Positions 45,927 to 54,651 of a DNA stretch of 64,000 nucleotides are shown in pieces; the stretch's first letter is position 1, and every line of letters begins with the position of its first letter. Origin of the DNA: Nitrobacteraceae bacterium AZCC 2146. GTDB lineage: Bacteria; Pseudomonadota; Alphaproteobacteria; Rhizobiales; Xanthobacteraceae. The DNA lies in NCBI GenBank assembly GCA_036924855.1, contig JBAGRP010000001.1, positions 4,216,001 through 4,280,000 of the forward strand. Direction: 5' to 3'. The translations under genes and the position numbers were made by a program. Below the pieces are notes generated by a model. It ran no database searches, was not told the origin of the DNA, and saw nothing but the letters and a program-made list of their open reading frames with translations.

Positions 45927-46730
45927 TCACGCGAACGAGCGCGATGGCGGCAGATGCAGTGCGTAGGCATCGGCCTTGCCGCCGGCGCGCGGATAGATCT
46001 CGCGCACCAAGGGATCATGGCCGGGAATGATGCGGTCGGGGTGGCCGGAGAGGCGTTCGGCGATGGCCCAGCCCTCGTGCATGTCGCCAATATTGTAGAC
46101 GATCGGAAACGGACTGCGGCGCTGCAGGTTGCCGTAGTAATGCGCGGCATCCGACGCCAGCACCACCGGGCCGCGTTCGGTCCTGACCCGCACGATCTGC
46201 AACCCGTCGGAGTGGCCGCCGACGCGGTGCAGCGTGATGCCATCAGCGACCTCGCCGTCGCCATTATGGAAGGTTACGCGCTCATTGAAGACGTGGCGCA
46301 CCATCAAGGTGACGTCCTCGGCCGAGAACGGATGCCGCAGCAGTCCGTTGCACATGCAGCGCCCCGTGGCGTAGCTCATCTCGCGGTCCTGCAAATGAAA
46401 CCGCACATTCGGGAATCGATCGAGATTGCCGGCGTGGTCGTAGTGCAGATGGGTAACGATGACATCCTTGATATCGTCCGCACGCACGCCGAAATCGGCC
46501 AGCGCATCGACCGGGTTGAGGGTGAGCTTGCGGTTGCGGGTCTGCGCAGCGGTCTCGTTGAAGCCGGTATCGACCAGGATATCGCGGCCGCCGCCGCGGA
46601 TCAGCCAGACGAAGTAATCGAGGTCGGCCGCCGCGGTATCGTGCGGGTCGGGCTGCAGGTAGTTCATCTGCGGCGTGCGCGGCGTCATGGTGGCATAGCG
46701 GATCGCATAGATTTCGTAAGCCTGACCCAT
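45927..46730 (-). CDS. MBL-fold hydrolase, N-acyl-homoserine-lactonase-like
   Basis: 267 residues. A full metal motif, THLHYDHAGN (His94, His96, Asp98, His99), then GGHSDGLQIV, LASDAAHYYGN and IIPGHDPLV. YFVWLIRGGGRDILVDTGFN at the front is typical of the AiiA-like lactonase branch. It opens lactone rings in known members; here the aromatic neighbourhood also allows a lactone or thioester intermediate as substrate. It is convergent with marR. Confidence 0.82.
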   Translation of the reverse strand: MGQAYEIYAIRYATMTPRTPQMNYLQPDPHDTAAADLDYFVWLIRGGGRDILVDTGFNETAAQTRNRKLTLNPVDALADFGVRADDIKDVIVTHLHYDHAGNLDRFPNVRFHLQDREMSYATGRCMCNGLLRHPFSAEDVTLMVRHVFNERVTFHNGDGEVADGITLHRVGGHSDGLQIVRVRTERGPVVLASDAAHYYGNLQRRSPFPIVYNIGDMHEGWAIAERLSGHPDRIIPGHDPLVREIYPRAGGKADAYALHLPPSRSFA

Positions 46731-46995
46731 CCCGTTTCATCCCGTTTTTGCTTTTGTTAGGTGGCACCAAGCCACCGTCGCCGGCAAAGGTCAAACGACC
46801 CGGTCGCTTCGGCCCCCGGTACGGGAATCTGCTTAGCCGCGCCGACCGCGCCCACGCGATGAATTGTCGCGGCTGCACAGGCGCTTGTGCGCGGTTGAGA
46901 GCCGCGACCGGGGCGGTTTGATAATGCGGATTGCGTGGACTAAGGTCGTAGCGGCGCAAGCTGGGATCGGCGCCGTTTTGGTTGGACCGGCCTCT

Positions 46996-48441
46996 ATGAA
47001 AATGCGTTTTGCCTTGCTTGTCCTTTTGACGTTGTCCGTCGCACCGGTTTTTCGGGCTGATGCCGCAGAGAACCGGACCAGCCGGTTTGCGCTGGTGATC
47101 GGCAATGCCAAGTATCCGGACGCCGAGGCGCCGCTCAGGGAGCCGCTCAACGACGTCCGCGATCTCGCCACCGAATTGAAGCGCGATGGTTTCGAGGTCG
47201 ATGTCGGCGAAAACCTCACCGGCGACGCCATGCGCCGCGCGCTCGACAAGCTCTATGGCAGGATCAAGCCCGGCTCGGTGGCCCTGATCTTTTTCAGCGG
47301 CTTCGGCGTGCAGTCCGCGCGACAGAGCTACATGATCCCGGTCGATGCGCAGATCTGGACCGAGCCCGATGTGCGGCGCGACGGTTTCAGCCTCGAGACC
47401 GTGCTCGGCGAAATCAACAGCCGCGGCGCCGGCGTCAAGATCGCGCTGCTCGACGCCAGCAGGCGCAATCCGTTCGAGCGCCGGTTCCGCAGCTTTTCCG
47501 CCGGCCTCGCGCCGGTGATCGCGCCAAGCGGCACGCTGGTAATGTATTCGGCCGCGCTCAGTTCCGTAGTCAGCGACACCGGCGGCGACCACAGCCTGTT
47601 CGTCGGCGAGTTGCTGAAGGAAATCCGCACCGCCGACCTGACCGCTGAAGAAACCCTGAACCGCACCCGCGTCGCGGTCACCCGCGCCTCGCGCAGTGAG
47701 CAGGTGCCGTGGATTTCGTCGTCGCTGGCGGAAGACTTTTCGTTCCTTCCGGAGGCGCGCCCGCAGACGGCGCCGGTCGCCATTGCGAAGCCCGCCGCCG
47801 ATCCCGCGCCGCGCAAGGATTCGACGCCCGTAGCCGCCACCCCGGCGCCGGTTGCTCCGACACCCGCGCCAGCGAAGCCGGCTGAAGTTGCGCCGGTTGC
47901 CGCAGACGCGCCGCGCGATGAGGCCAAGATTGCGCTCGCCCTCGCCGAGGATCCCACCGTCAAATCGCTCAACAGCAAACTCGCAGAGAGCCCGGAAGAT
48001 GCCGGCGCGCTGTATCGCCGCGGCCAGGTCTATGCCAGCAAGGGTGCCTATGCGCTGGCGATCAAGGATTTCGACGAGACCATCCGGCTCAATCCGAAGG
48101 ACGTCGAAGCCTTCAACAATCGCTGCTGGGTCCGTACCGTGATCAATGAGCTCGCCGCGGCGCTGAAAGACTGCAACGAGGCGCTGCGGCTGCGCCCGAA
48201 TTTCGTCGATGCCCTCGACAGCCGCGGGCTGGTCAATCTGAAGAACGGCCAGAGCAAGAATGCGATCGCCGATTTCGACGCCGCGCTGAAGATCAACCCG
48301 CAACTGACCTCTTCGCTGTATGGCCGCGGCCTGGCCAAGCAGCGCACCGGCGCGACGGCCGAAGGCGACCTCGATATTACCAACGCCAAGGCGATGGACC
48401 CGGATATCGTGAAAGAATTTGCCGGCTACGGCGTGCGTTAG
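46996..48441 (+). CDS. Secreted caspase-fold pseudoenzyme with TPR repeats
   Basis: 481 residues from ATG 46996, which opens a clean signal peptide (MKMRFALLVLLTLSVAP...ADAA); the frame is open back to 46864. The caspase/peptidase C14 fold covers about 29-270: RFALVIGNAKY, LNDVRDLATELKRDGF, and YMIPVDAQIW. Both catalytic residues are replaced: the GHG histidine is Phe103 (FFSGFGVQ) and the DACR cysteine is Ser155 (LDASRRNPF). A Pro/Ala-rich linker (about 290-330) leads to three TPR-like units (about 345-450; YRRGQVYASKGAYALAIKDF, FNNRCWVRTVINELAAALKD, LDSRGLVNLKNGQSKNAIAD). I infer a periplasmic scaffold. A paralogue lies at 57895-58767. Confidence 0.85.
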   Translation: MKMRFALLVLLTLSVAPVFRADAAENRTSRFALVIGNAKYPDAEAPLREPLNDVRDLATELKRDGFEVDVGENLTGDAMRRALDKLYGRIKPGSVALIFFSGFGVQSARQSYMIPVDAQIWTEPDVRRDGFSLETVLGEINSRGAGVKIALLDASRRNPFERRFRSFSAGLAPVIAPSGTLVMYSAALSSVVSDTGGDHSLFVGELLKEIRTADLTAEETLNRTRVAVTRASRSEQVPWISSSLAEDFSFLPEARPQTAPVAIAKPAADPAPRKDSTPVAATPAPVAPTPAPAKPAEVAPVAADAPRDEAKIALALAEDPTVKSLNSKLAESPEDAGALYRRGQVYASKGAYALAIKDFDETIRLNPKDVEAFNNRCWVRTVINELAAALKDCNEALRLRPNFVDALDSRGLVNLKNGQSKNAIADFDAALKINPQLTSSLYGRGLAKQRTGATAEGDLDITNAKAMDPDIVKEFAGYGVR

Positions 48442-48613
48442 CACGGCGTCCGATAGCACAGCGTGCGCTGAGGCCAGGATTGAAAATCGCGGGCAGGATT
48501 TGAACCCGCAGCGCGCAGCAGGACACTCTTATAGGCAAGCCGAAGCGCGCGATCGGCGCCGCTCGGCGCGATATTTGGAATTTGAATTCGTTTCACGCCG
48601 AAGGGATCCAGCC

Positions 48614-49267
48614 ATGTCGACCATGTCCGGACGTTTCAGTTTCAAGGCATTTCGCACCATCGCACTGATCGGCATCGCGCTCTCGGCAGGCGCCGGCATG
48701 GCCTTGGCCGCCGACGATGTCACCTCCGATCAGATCCAGCGCGCACTGGCGCCGAAGCCGCTGACCCGCGGCCTCTCGATGACGTCGCCGACGGAACCTG
48801 CCGTCAGTGCTGCCGAAGGTAAATTCGTCGATGGCCTTCGCAACCGCAACACGCGATCGCTGTCATCCGGCGAACGCGAGCAGATCGCCACCATCGCCCA
48901 GACCAAGCCCAAGATCGATCTCGAAATCACCTTCGACTACAACTCGGCCAATATCAGCGCCAAGGCGCAGCCGGCGGTTCAGGCGCTCGGCAAGGCGCTG
49001 AGCAGCGACGACCTCAAGGGTTCCACCTTCGTCGTCGCCGGCCACACCGATGCGGTCGGCGGCGAAGCCTACAATCAGGACCTGTCGGAGCGCCGCGCCG
49101 ACGCGATCAAGCGCTATCTGGTGGACAAATACGGTATTGCCGGCGCAGACTTGGTCACTGTCGGCTACGGCAAGAGCAAGCCGAAGGACGCCGCCGCGCC
49201 GATGGATCCGGCCAACCGCCGCGTTCAGGTGGTAAACATGGCGAACAAATCGACTGCGTCCAAATGA
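48614..49267 (+). CDS. OmpA-family peptidoglycan-binding protein
   Basis: 217 residues from ATG 48614 (AAGGGA seven bases upstream). There is a signal peptide ending near MALAADD. An N-terminal unknown stretch is followed by the OmpA_C domain at about 100-210: ITFDYNSANISAKAQPAVQALGKAL, VVAGHTDAVGGEAYNQDLSERRADAI and MDPANRRVQVVNM, with the peptidoglycan-contact Asp and Arg. No beta-barrel is present. It probably tethers something to the cell wall. It is 172 bases after the pseudocaspase gene. Confidence 0.88.
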   Translation: MSTMSGRFSFKAFRTIALIGIALSAGAGMALAADDVTSDQIQRALAPKPLTRGLSMTSPTEPAVSAAEGKFVDGLRNRNTRSLSSGEREQIATIAQTKPKIDLEITFDYNSANISAKAQPAVQALGKALSSDDLKGSTFVVAGHTDAVGGEAYNQDLSERRADAIKRYLVDKYGIAGADLVTVGYGKSKPKDAAAPMDPANRRVQVVNMANKSTASK

Positions 49268-49465
49268 AGGCGCTGTAACCTACAAGTTATTGTTGCGGAT
49301 TACCGCACCACCGCGTTCCCCAGCGCGTGGGGCGCTGTTGGCTTTGGCTATTGCCGACATCCCGTATAGATTGCCCGAACCTGCCGCCCGCACCGATCGA
49401 ACGCCTCTGGTGCCCAACAATCCCAAGAATCACCCCAAGAACCATCCCATGTGGATCGATCCCGA

Positions 49466-50389
49466 ATGAAGGCCCCTGTCCGTTTCGCCAAGCCCCTCGC
49501 AACCTGGTCGCTAGCGGCCGCGATCGCAGCGGCTGCCCCCGTCGCGTATTCCGCGGAAACCGCTCCGCCGAACGGGCCGGCCTCCCCGAATGGCGCGATG
49601 GTGCTGGTCGCGAAGGCGACCAATGCCTGCTTCTCCGACATGGTGCGGGTCACCGGCTTCATCGTGCCGCGAAAGGAAGCGCTGGTCGGCGTTGAAACCG
49701 AGGGATCGAAGGTCTCGGAGGTTCTCGTCCGCGAGGGCGACACGGTCACCGAAAATCAGGAACTGGCGCGGCTGATCCCGCCATCGACGCTCGGCAATAC
49801 ACGGCCCGGACCGGTCACGCTGCGCGCGCCGGCGGCGGGCCTCATCACCGCGGTCAACACCGTCGCCGGAGCTCCGGCGTCGCCGCAGGCCGGACCGATG
49901 TTCAAGATCGCCATCAACAACGACATCGAGCTCGATGCCGAAGTACCCAGCATTCACATCCTGAAGCTCAATCCCGGCGCTACCGCGCGGATCAGCCGCG
50001 ACGACCAGCCCGACGTGATCGGCAAAGTCCGCCTGGTGTCGCCGCAAATCGATCGCGTCACCCAGCTTGGCCATGTCCGGCTGTCGTTCGCGAGCAATCC
50101 CGGCCTCAAGGTGGGCATGTTCGCCCGCGCCAGCATCGACGCCAAGCGCAGCTGCGGCGTGGCGATCCCGAAATCCGCGATCGACCATCTCACGGTTCAG
50201 GTGGTGAAGGGCAACACCATCGAAACGCGCAGGGTGAAGATCGGGCTGACCTCCGATACCACGATCGAAGTTCTCGAAGGCGTCGATGCGGGCGATGTGG
50301 TCGTTGCCGATGCCGGCACGTCACTGCATGACGGCGATCAGGTCAGGACCATGTTCGCCGAAGAACTCGATCGATCGCGGGTACGCTAA
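49466..50389 (+). CDS. RND periplasmic adaptor lacking the coiled-coil hairpin (first of two)
   Basis: 307 residues from ATG 49466, with an N-terminal hydrophobic segment (about 11-30). The two half-lipoyl motifs VLVREGDTVTENQELARL and VTLRAPAAGLITAVNTVAG are only about 13 residues apart (104-116), so the long alpha-helical hairpin that reaches TolC in ordinary MFPs is missing. Beta-barrel and membrane-proximal domains follow (IPKSAIDHLTVQVVKG, RRVKIGLTSDTTIEVLEGVDAGDVVV). Cys55 and Cys230 have counterparts in the second adaptor and may pair. The stop overlaps the RND start by one base (TAATG). Confidence 0.85.
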   Translation: MKAPVRFAKPLATWSLAAAIAAAAPVAYSAETAPPNGPASPNGAMVLVAKATNACFSDMVRVTGFIVPRKEALVGVETEGSKVSEVLVREGDTVTENQELARLIPPSTLGNTRPGPVTLRAPAAGLITAVNTVAGAPASPQAGPMFKIAINNDIELDAEVPSIHILKLNPGATARISRDDQPDVIGKVRLVSPQIDRVTQLGHVRLSFASNPGLKVGMFARASIDAKRSCGVAIPKSAIDHLTVQVVKGNTIETRRVKIGLTSDTTIEVLEGVDAGDVVVADAGTSLHDGDQVRTMFAEELDRSRVR

Positions 50390-53300
50390 TGTCATTGAAC
50401 ATCTCGGCCTGGTCGATCCGCCACCCGCTTCCATCGATCGTGTTTTCGGTCATCCTGCTGGCGCTGGGATGGATCAGCTTCACCAAGCTGGCCATCACCC
50501 GGCTGCCGAGCGCCGACATCCCGGTGATCTCGGTCGCGGTATCGCAATTCGGTGCGGCGCCGGCCGAGCTGGAAGCGCAGGTCACCAAGACCATCGAGGA
50601 CGGCGTGTCCGGCGTCGAAGGCGTGCGGCATATCTCGTCCTCGATCACCGACGGACTATCGCTGACGACAATCCAGTTCAGCCTGGAAACCAATACCGAC
50701 CGCGCGCTGAACGACGTCAAGGACGCCGTCACCCGCGTCCGCAGCAACCTGCCGCAAAATGTCACCGAGCCGCTGATCCAGCGCGTCGACGTGATCGGAC
50801 TTCCGATCGTCACCTATGCCGCGATCTCGCCGGGCAAGACGCCGGAACAGCTGTCGTGGTTCGTCGATGACGTGGTCAAGCGCGCGCTGCAAGGTGTCCG
50901 CAACGTCGCCCAGGTCGAGCGCATCGGCGGCGTCGAGCGCGAGATCCTGGTCTCGCTCGATCCCGACCGGCTGCAGGCTGCCGGTCTCACCGCGGTCGAT
51001 GTCAGCCGCCGCCTGCGCGGCACCAATGTCGATCTCGCCGGCGGCCGCGCCGAAATCGGCAAGAACGACCAGGCGATCCGCACCCTGGCCGGCGCGAAGA
51101 CGCTCAACGAACTCGCCGGCACCATGATCAGCCTGCCGTCCGGCGGCGAGGTCCGGCTTGAGGATCTCGGCACCGTCACCGACACCATTGCCGATCGCCG
51201 CACGTTTGCACGCTTCAACGGCGAACCGGTGGTGGCGCTCGGCATCAAGCGTTCCAAGGGCGCCAGCGATGTCGTCGTCGCCGCCGCCGTGCAGAAGCGC
51301 ATCGATGCCCTGAAGGTGGCCTATCCCGACGTCGACCTGAAGCTGATCGATACCTCGGTGGATTTCACCAAGGGCAACTACGAAGCCGCCATGAGCACGC
51401 TGTTCGAAGGCGCGACCCTGGCAGTGATCGTCGTGTTCCTGTTCCTGCGCGATTTCCGCGCCACCGTGATCGCCGCGATATCGCTGCCGCTGTCGATCTT
51501 CCCGGCATTCTGGGTGATGGACCTGCTCGGCTTCTCGCTGAACCTGGTCAGTTTTCTGGCCATCACGCTGTCCACCGGCATTCTCGTCGACGACGCCATC
51601 GTCGAGATCGAGAACATCGTGCGGCATATGCGGATGGGCAAATCACCGTACCGCGCAGCGCTCGAAGCCGCCGACGAAATCGGCCTCGCCGTGATCGCCA
51701 TCAGCCTCACCATCATCGCGATCTTCGCGCCAGCCAGTTTCATGTCGGGGATCGCCGGGCAGTTCTTCAAGCAGTTCGGCATCACCGTTTCGGTGCAGGT
51801 GTTCTTCTCGCTGCTGGCCGCGCGCTTCGTCACGCCGGTGCTGGCGGCCTACTTCCTCAAGGATCATCCGCACGACGATCCGCCGCCCGGCCGGGTGCTG
51901 CGGACCTATACCAGGCTCGTGACCCTGTCGGTGAAGCACTACTACCTCACGGTGCTGGTCGGTCTCGGCATTTTTGCGCTCTCGATCTGGAGCATCCAGC
52001 TGCTGCCGCAGGGTTTCCTGCCGGCGCAGGACACCGCGCGTTCGCTGCTGGCGATGGAACTGCCTCCGGGTTCGCAGCTCGCCTTCACCGAAAAGACCAC
52101 CGAGGAGATCGTGCAGCGGCTGCGCAAGCGGCCGGAGATCAGAAGCGTGTTCGTCGACGGCGGCAGGGTGCCGCCGGGCCTGTTCGAGGTGCGGCGCGCG
52201 GCGCTGATCATCAACTACACGCCGAAGGCCGACCGCAAGATCACCCAGCGCGAACTTGAACTCGAGATCGGCAAAGAACTCGAAAGCGTGCCGGACATCC
52301 GCTACTGGTTTCTCGACGAGAACGGCCTGCGCGCGATCTCGCTGGTGGTCACGGGCGCCGACGTCAATATCGTCGGCAACGTCGCCAACGAACTGGCGAC
52401 GCAGATGAAGCGGATTCCGCTGATCGCGAACGTCATCTCGGAGACCTCGCTGGACCGGCCCGAGCTGCGGGTGCAGCCGCGCGCCGATCTTGCCGCCCGG
52501 CTCGGCGTTTCCACCGAGAGCCTGTCGGAAACCATCCGCGTCGCCACCATCGGCGACGTCGGGCCGGCGCTGGCGAAATTCGACGCCGGCGATCGCCTGG
52601 TGCCGATCCGGGTCCAGTTGGAGGATAGTGCGCGCGCGGACTTCCAGGTGCTGGAACAGTTGCGGGTGCCGCTCGGCGGCGGCCGCGGCGGTGTGCCGCT
52701 CTCGGTGGTGGCCGATATCAAGCTCGACCAGGGCCCGACCAGCATCAACCGCTATGACCGGGAACGGCAGGCCACTGTCGCTGCCGACCTGGTCGGCACC
52801 GCCGCGCTCGGCGATGCCATGAAGAAGATCTACGACCTGCCGGTCATGAAGAGCCTGCCGAAGAATGTCAGCGTCAAGCAATCCGGCGACGCCGAGAGCC
52901 TCAACGAACTCTCCGATGGCTTTGCCACCGCGATCTCGGCCGGCCTGATGATGGTCTATGCGGTGCTGGTGCTGCTGTTCGGCACTTTCCTGCAGCCGAT
53001 CACCATCCTGTTCTCGCTGCCGCTGTCGATCGGGGGCGCGATCATGGCGCTGCTGGTGACCGGCAAGCAGCTGACCACGCCGGTGTGGATCGGCATATTG
53101 ATGCTGATGGGTATCGTCACCAAGAACGCCATCATGCTGGTGGAATTCGCGGTCGAGGCGATCCGCAATGGCAAGCCGCGCGAGGAAGCGATCATCGACG
53201 CCGGCATGAAGCGGGCGCGGCCGATCGTGATGACCACCATCGCCATGGCCGCGGGCATGATGCCATCGGCGCTGGCCTGGGGCGCCGGCGGCGAGTTCCG

Positions 53301-53496
53301 CTCGCCGATGGCGCTGGCGGTGATCGGCGGCCTGATCTTCTCGACCCTGCTGTCGCTGATCTTCGTGCCGGCGATGTTCATGATGATGGACGATGTCGGC
53401 GAGCTGTCATGGCGTTACGGCAGGAAGCTGCTGATTTCGAGCGGCGAGGAAGACCGTCCGGGCGCGCCGCCGGCAATCGAGCCCAAGGTGAAATGA
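50389..53496 (+). CDS. RND-family efflux permease
   Basis: 1035 residues, standard for HAE1-type RND pumps. Twelve membrane helices, N-terminal WSIRHPLPSIVFSVILLALGW, two large periplasmic loops, proton-relay Asp pair in STGILVDDAIVEIENIVRHM (helix 4) and the helix 10 lysine in GIVTKNAIMLVEFAVEAIRNG. PADIPVISV-type sorting of the porter domain matches multidrug or metabolite pumps. It is translationally coupled to an adaptor on each side. No outer-membrane TolC-like gene is present in the window. Confidence 0.93.
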   Translation: MSLNISAWSIRHPLPSIVFSVILLALGWISFTKLAITRLPSADIPVISVAVSQFGAAPAELEAQVTKTIEDGVSGVEGVRHISSSITDGLSLTTIQFSLETNTDRALNDVKDAVTRVRSNLPQNVTEPLIQRVDVIGLPIVTYAAISPGKTPEQLSWFVDDVVKRALQGVRNVAQVERIGGVEREILVSLDPDRLQAAGLTAVDVSRRLRGTNVDLAGGRAEIGKNDQAIRTLAGAKTLNELAGTMISLPSGGEVRLEDLGTVTDTIADRRTFARFNGEPVVALGIKRSKGASDVVVAAAVQKRIDALKVAYPDVDLKLIDTSVDFTKGNYEAAMSTLFEGATLAVIVVFLFLRDFRATVIAAISLPLSIFPAFWVMDLLGFSLNLVSFLAITLSTGILVDDAIVEIENIVRHMRMGKSPYRAALEAADEIGLAVIAISLTIIAIFAPASFMSGIAGQFFKQFGITVSVQVFFSLLAARFVTPVLAAYFLKDHPHDDPPPGRVLRTYTRLVTLSVKHYYLTVLVGLGIFALSIWSIQLLPQGFLPAQDTARSLLAMELPPGSQLAFTEKTTEEIVQRLRKRPEIRSVFVDGGRVPPGLFEVRRAALIINYTPKADRKITQRELELEIGKELESVPDIRYWFLDENGLRAISLVVTGADVNIVGNVANELATQMKRIPLIANVISETSLDRPELRVQPRADLAARLGVSTESLSETIRVATIGDVGPALAKFDAGDRLVPIRVQLEDSARADFQVLEQLRVPLGGGRGGVPLSVVADIKLDQGPTSINRYDRERQATVAADLVGTAALGDAMKKIYDLPVMKSLPKNVSVKQSGDAESLNELSDGFATAISAGLMMVYAVLVLLFGTFLQPITILFSLPLSIGGAIMALLVTGKQLTTPVWIGILMLMGIVTKNAIMLVEFAVEAIRNGKPREEAIIDAGMKRARPIVMTTIAMAAGMMPSALAWGAGGEFRSPMALAVIGGLIFSTLLSLIFVPAMFMMMDDVGELSWRYGRKLLISSGEEDRPGAPPAIEPKVK

Positions 53497-54389
53497 CCAT
53501 GCCGATCCATCCTCCCGCCGCGCGCGGGCTGTCTGCAACACTGGCGACGCTGATGCTCGGCGCGCTGTGCCTGCCGGCCTGTGCAGCAGATGAGCCAGAT
53601 GCGCCGAAGGGCGCCGCAGTGACCGTCCTCACCGCCACAAAATCCTGCTTCTCGGCGATCGTCGAGGTGTCCGGGATTCTGGTTCCGAAAGAGGAAGTGT
53701 CGATCCGCCCGGATCGACCCGGCCTGAAGGTCGCCGAGGTGCTGGTGGATGCCGGCGAGACCGTGACCGCCGGGCAGACTCTGGCCCGATTGACATTGCC
53801 CGAGGGCGGTTCACTGCAGGTGCAGGCGACCGTCGCCGGACTGGTGAGCGCATCCAGCGCTGTCGTCGGCACCATCGCGTCCGGCAAGGGCGAGGCGCTG
53901 TTCAGCATCATCGCCCGCAGCGAATTCGATTTCATTGGCCAGGTGCCGACCCGCGACCTGCCCAAACTCAAGGTCGACCAAGCCGCCAAGATCAAGGTGA
54001 TCGGCACCGGCGAGATGGACGGCAAGGTCCGCCGCGTTGCCGCCACGGTGGAACCGAACAGCCAGCTCGGCCAGGTCATCGTCTCGATCACCTCGGCGCG
54101 GCGGTTGATGAGCAACGCCTATGCGCGCGCGATGATCAAGACCGGCGAGAGCTGCGGCATTGCGGTGCCCTTGACCGCCATTCTCTACGGCACCGGCGGC
54201 ACGGTTGTGCAGGTGGTGCGGCGACAGCGCGTCGAAGCCCGGCGCGTCGAAGTCGGATTGATGTCGGCGGGACGGGTGGAAATCCGCGAAGGATTGAGCG
54301 AAGGCGACATCGTGGTCGCGCGCGCCGGTGCGCTGCTGCGCGAAGGCGATCCGGTGCGGCCCGTGACGGCAAGTGCCGATACGAAGTGA
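53493..54389 (+). CDS. RND periplasmic adaptor lacking the coiled-coil hairpin (second of two)
   Basis: 298 residues from ATG 53493, overlapping the pump stop (ATGA); a start at 53499 is possible. LCLPAC at about 25-30 could be a lipobox, making Cys30 a lipid anchor. Half-lipoyl motifs VLVDAGETVTAGQTLARL and LQVQATVAGLVSASSAVVG are separated by about seven residues, so no helical hairpin exists. Cys52 (TKSCFS) and Cys221 (GESCGIAVP) match Cys55 and Cys230 of the first adaptor. Barrel and proximal domains follow (IPLTAILYGTGG region, RRVEVGLMSAGRVEIREGL). A diverged paralogue of the first adaptor. Confidence 0.84.
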   Translation: MTMPIHPPAARGLSATLATLMLGALCLPACAADEPDAPKGAAVTVLTATKSCFSAIVEVSGILVPKEEVSIRPDRPGLKVAEVLVDAGETVTAGQTLARLTLPEGGSLQVQATVAGLVSASSAVVGTIASGKGEALFSIIARSEFDFIGQVPTRDLPKLKVDQAAKIKVIGTGEMDGKVRRVAATVEPNSQLGQVIVSITSARRLMSNAYARAMIKTGESCGIAVPLTAILYGTGGTVVQVVRRQRVEARRVEVGLMSAGRVEIREGLSEGDIVVARAGALLREGDPVRPVTASADTK

Positions 54390-54443
54390 AAAGCCGCGCG
54401 AAAGTTTCACCAGCACTCTTCTACTACTCTCACTCTTCACATT

Positions 54444-54478
54444 GCACGGTTCCAACATAGATTTTTCGCACGGTTCCA
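54444..54478. repeat. Direct repeat GCACGGTTCCA upstream of the RTX gene
   Basis: GCACGGTTCCA occurs at 54444-54454 and 54468-54478, 24 bases apart (two to three helix turns). The second overlaps the inverted repeat GTTCC-AGAAGC-GGAAC (54473-54488). The spacer is AT-richer than the genes around it. Possible binding sites of a regulator. Confidence 0.5.
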
Positions 54479-54651
54479 GAAGCGGAACTAATAGCGATCG
54501 TGCAGTGACTCGCACTGTTACAGAAATAACGCAGCACGAAATTACGAATCGCTTTCTCGCGTAGTTCCCCACAGTCGTAAAACTCTTCATCGATTCCTTA
54601 AGAGGAATGTTAAGGCTTTCCGATATCCATCGGACAACGACGGAGTTCTGT

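Noticed and set aside
46282..48459. Long open frame of 725 codons on the minus strand opposite the pseudocaspase gene
   Set aside because: High GC leaves long antisense frames open. Its translation is Arg/Gly/Ala-rich without domains, and the plus strand has a full signal peptide, caspase fold and TPRs.
48493..48509. tRNA T-arm-like sequence on the minus strand (GGGTTCAAATCCTG)
   Set aside because: The flanks give only a partial acceptor stem and no D-arm or anticodon arm of normal size. It is better seen as a chance hairpin in the gap before the OmpA gene.
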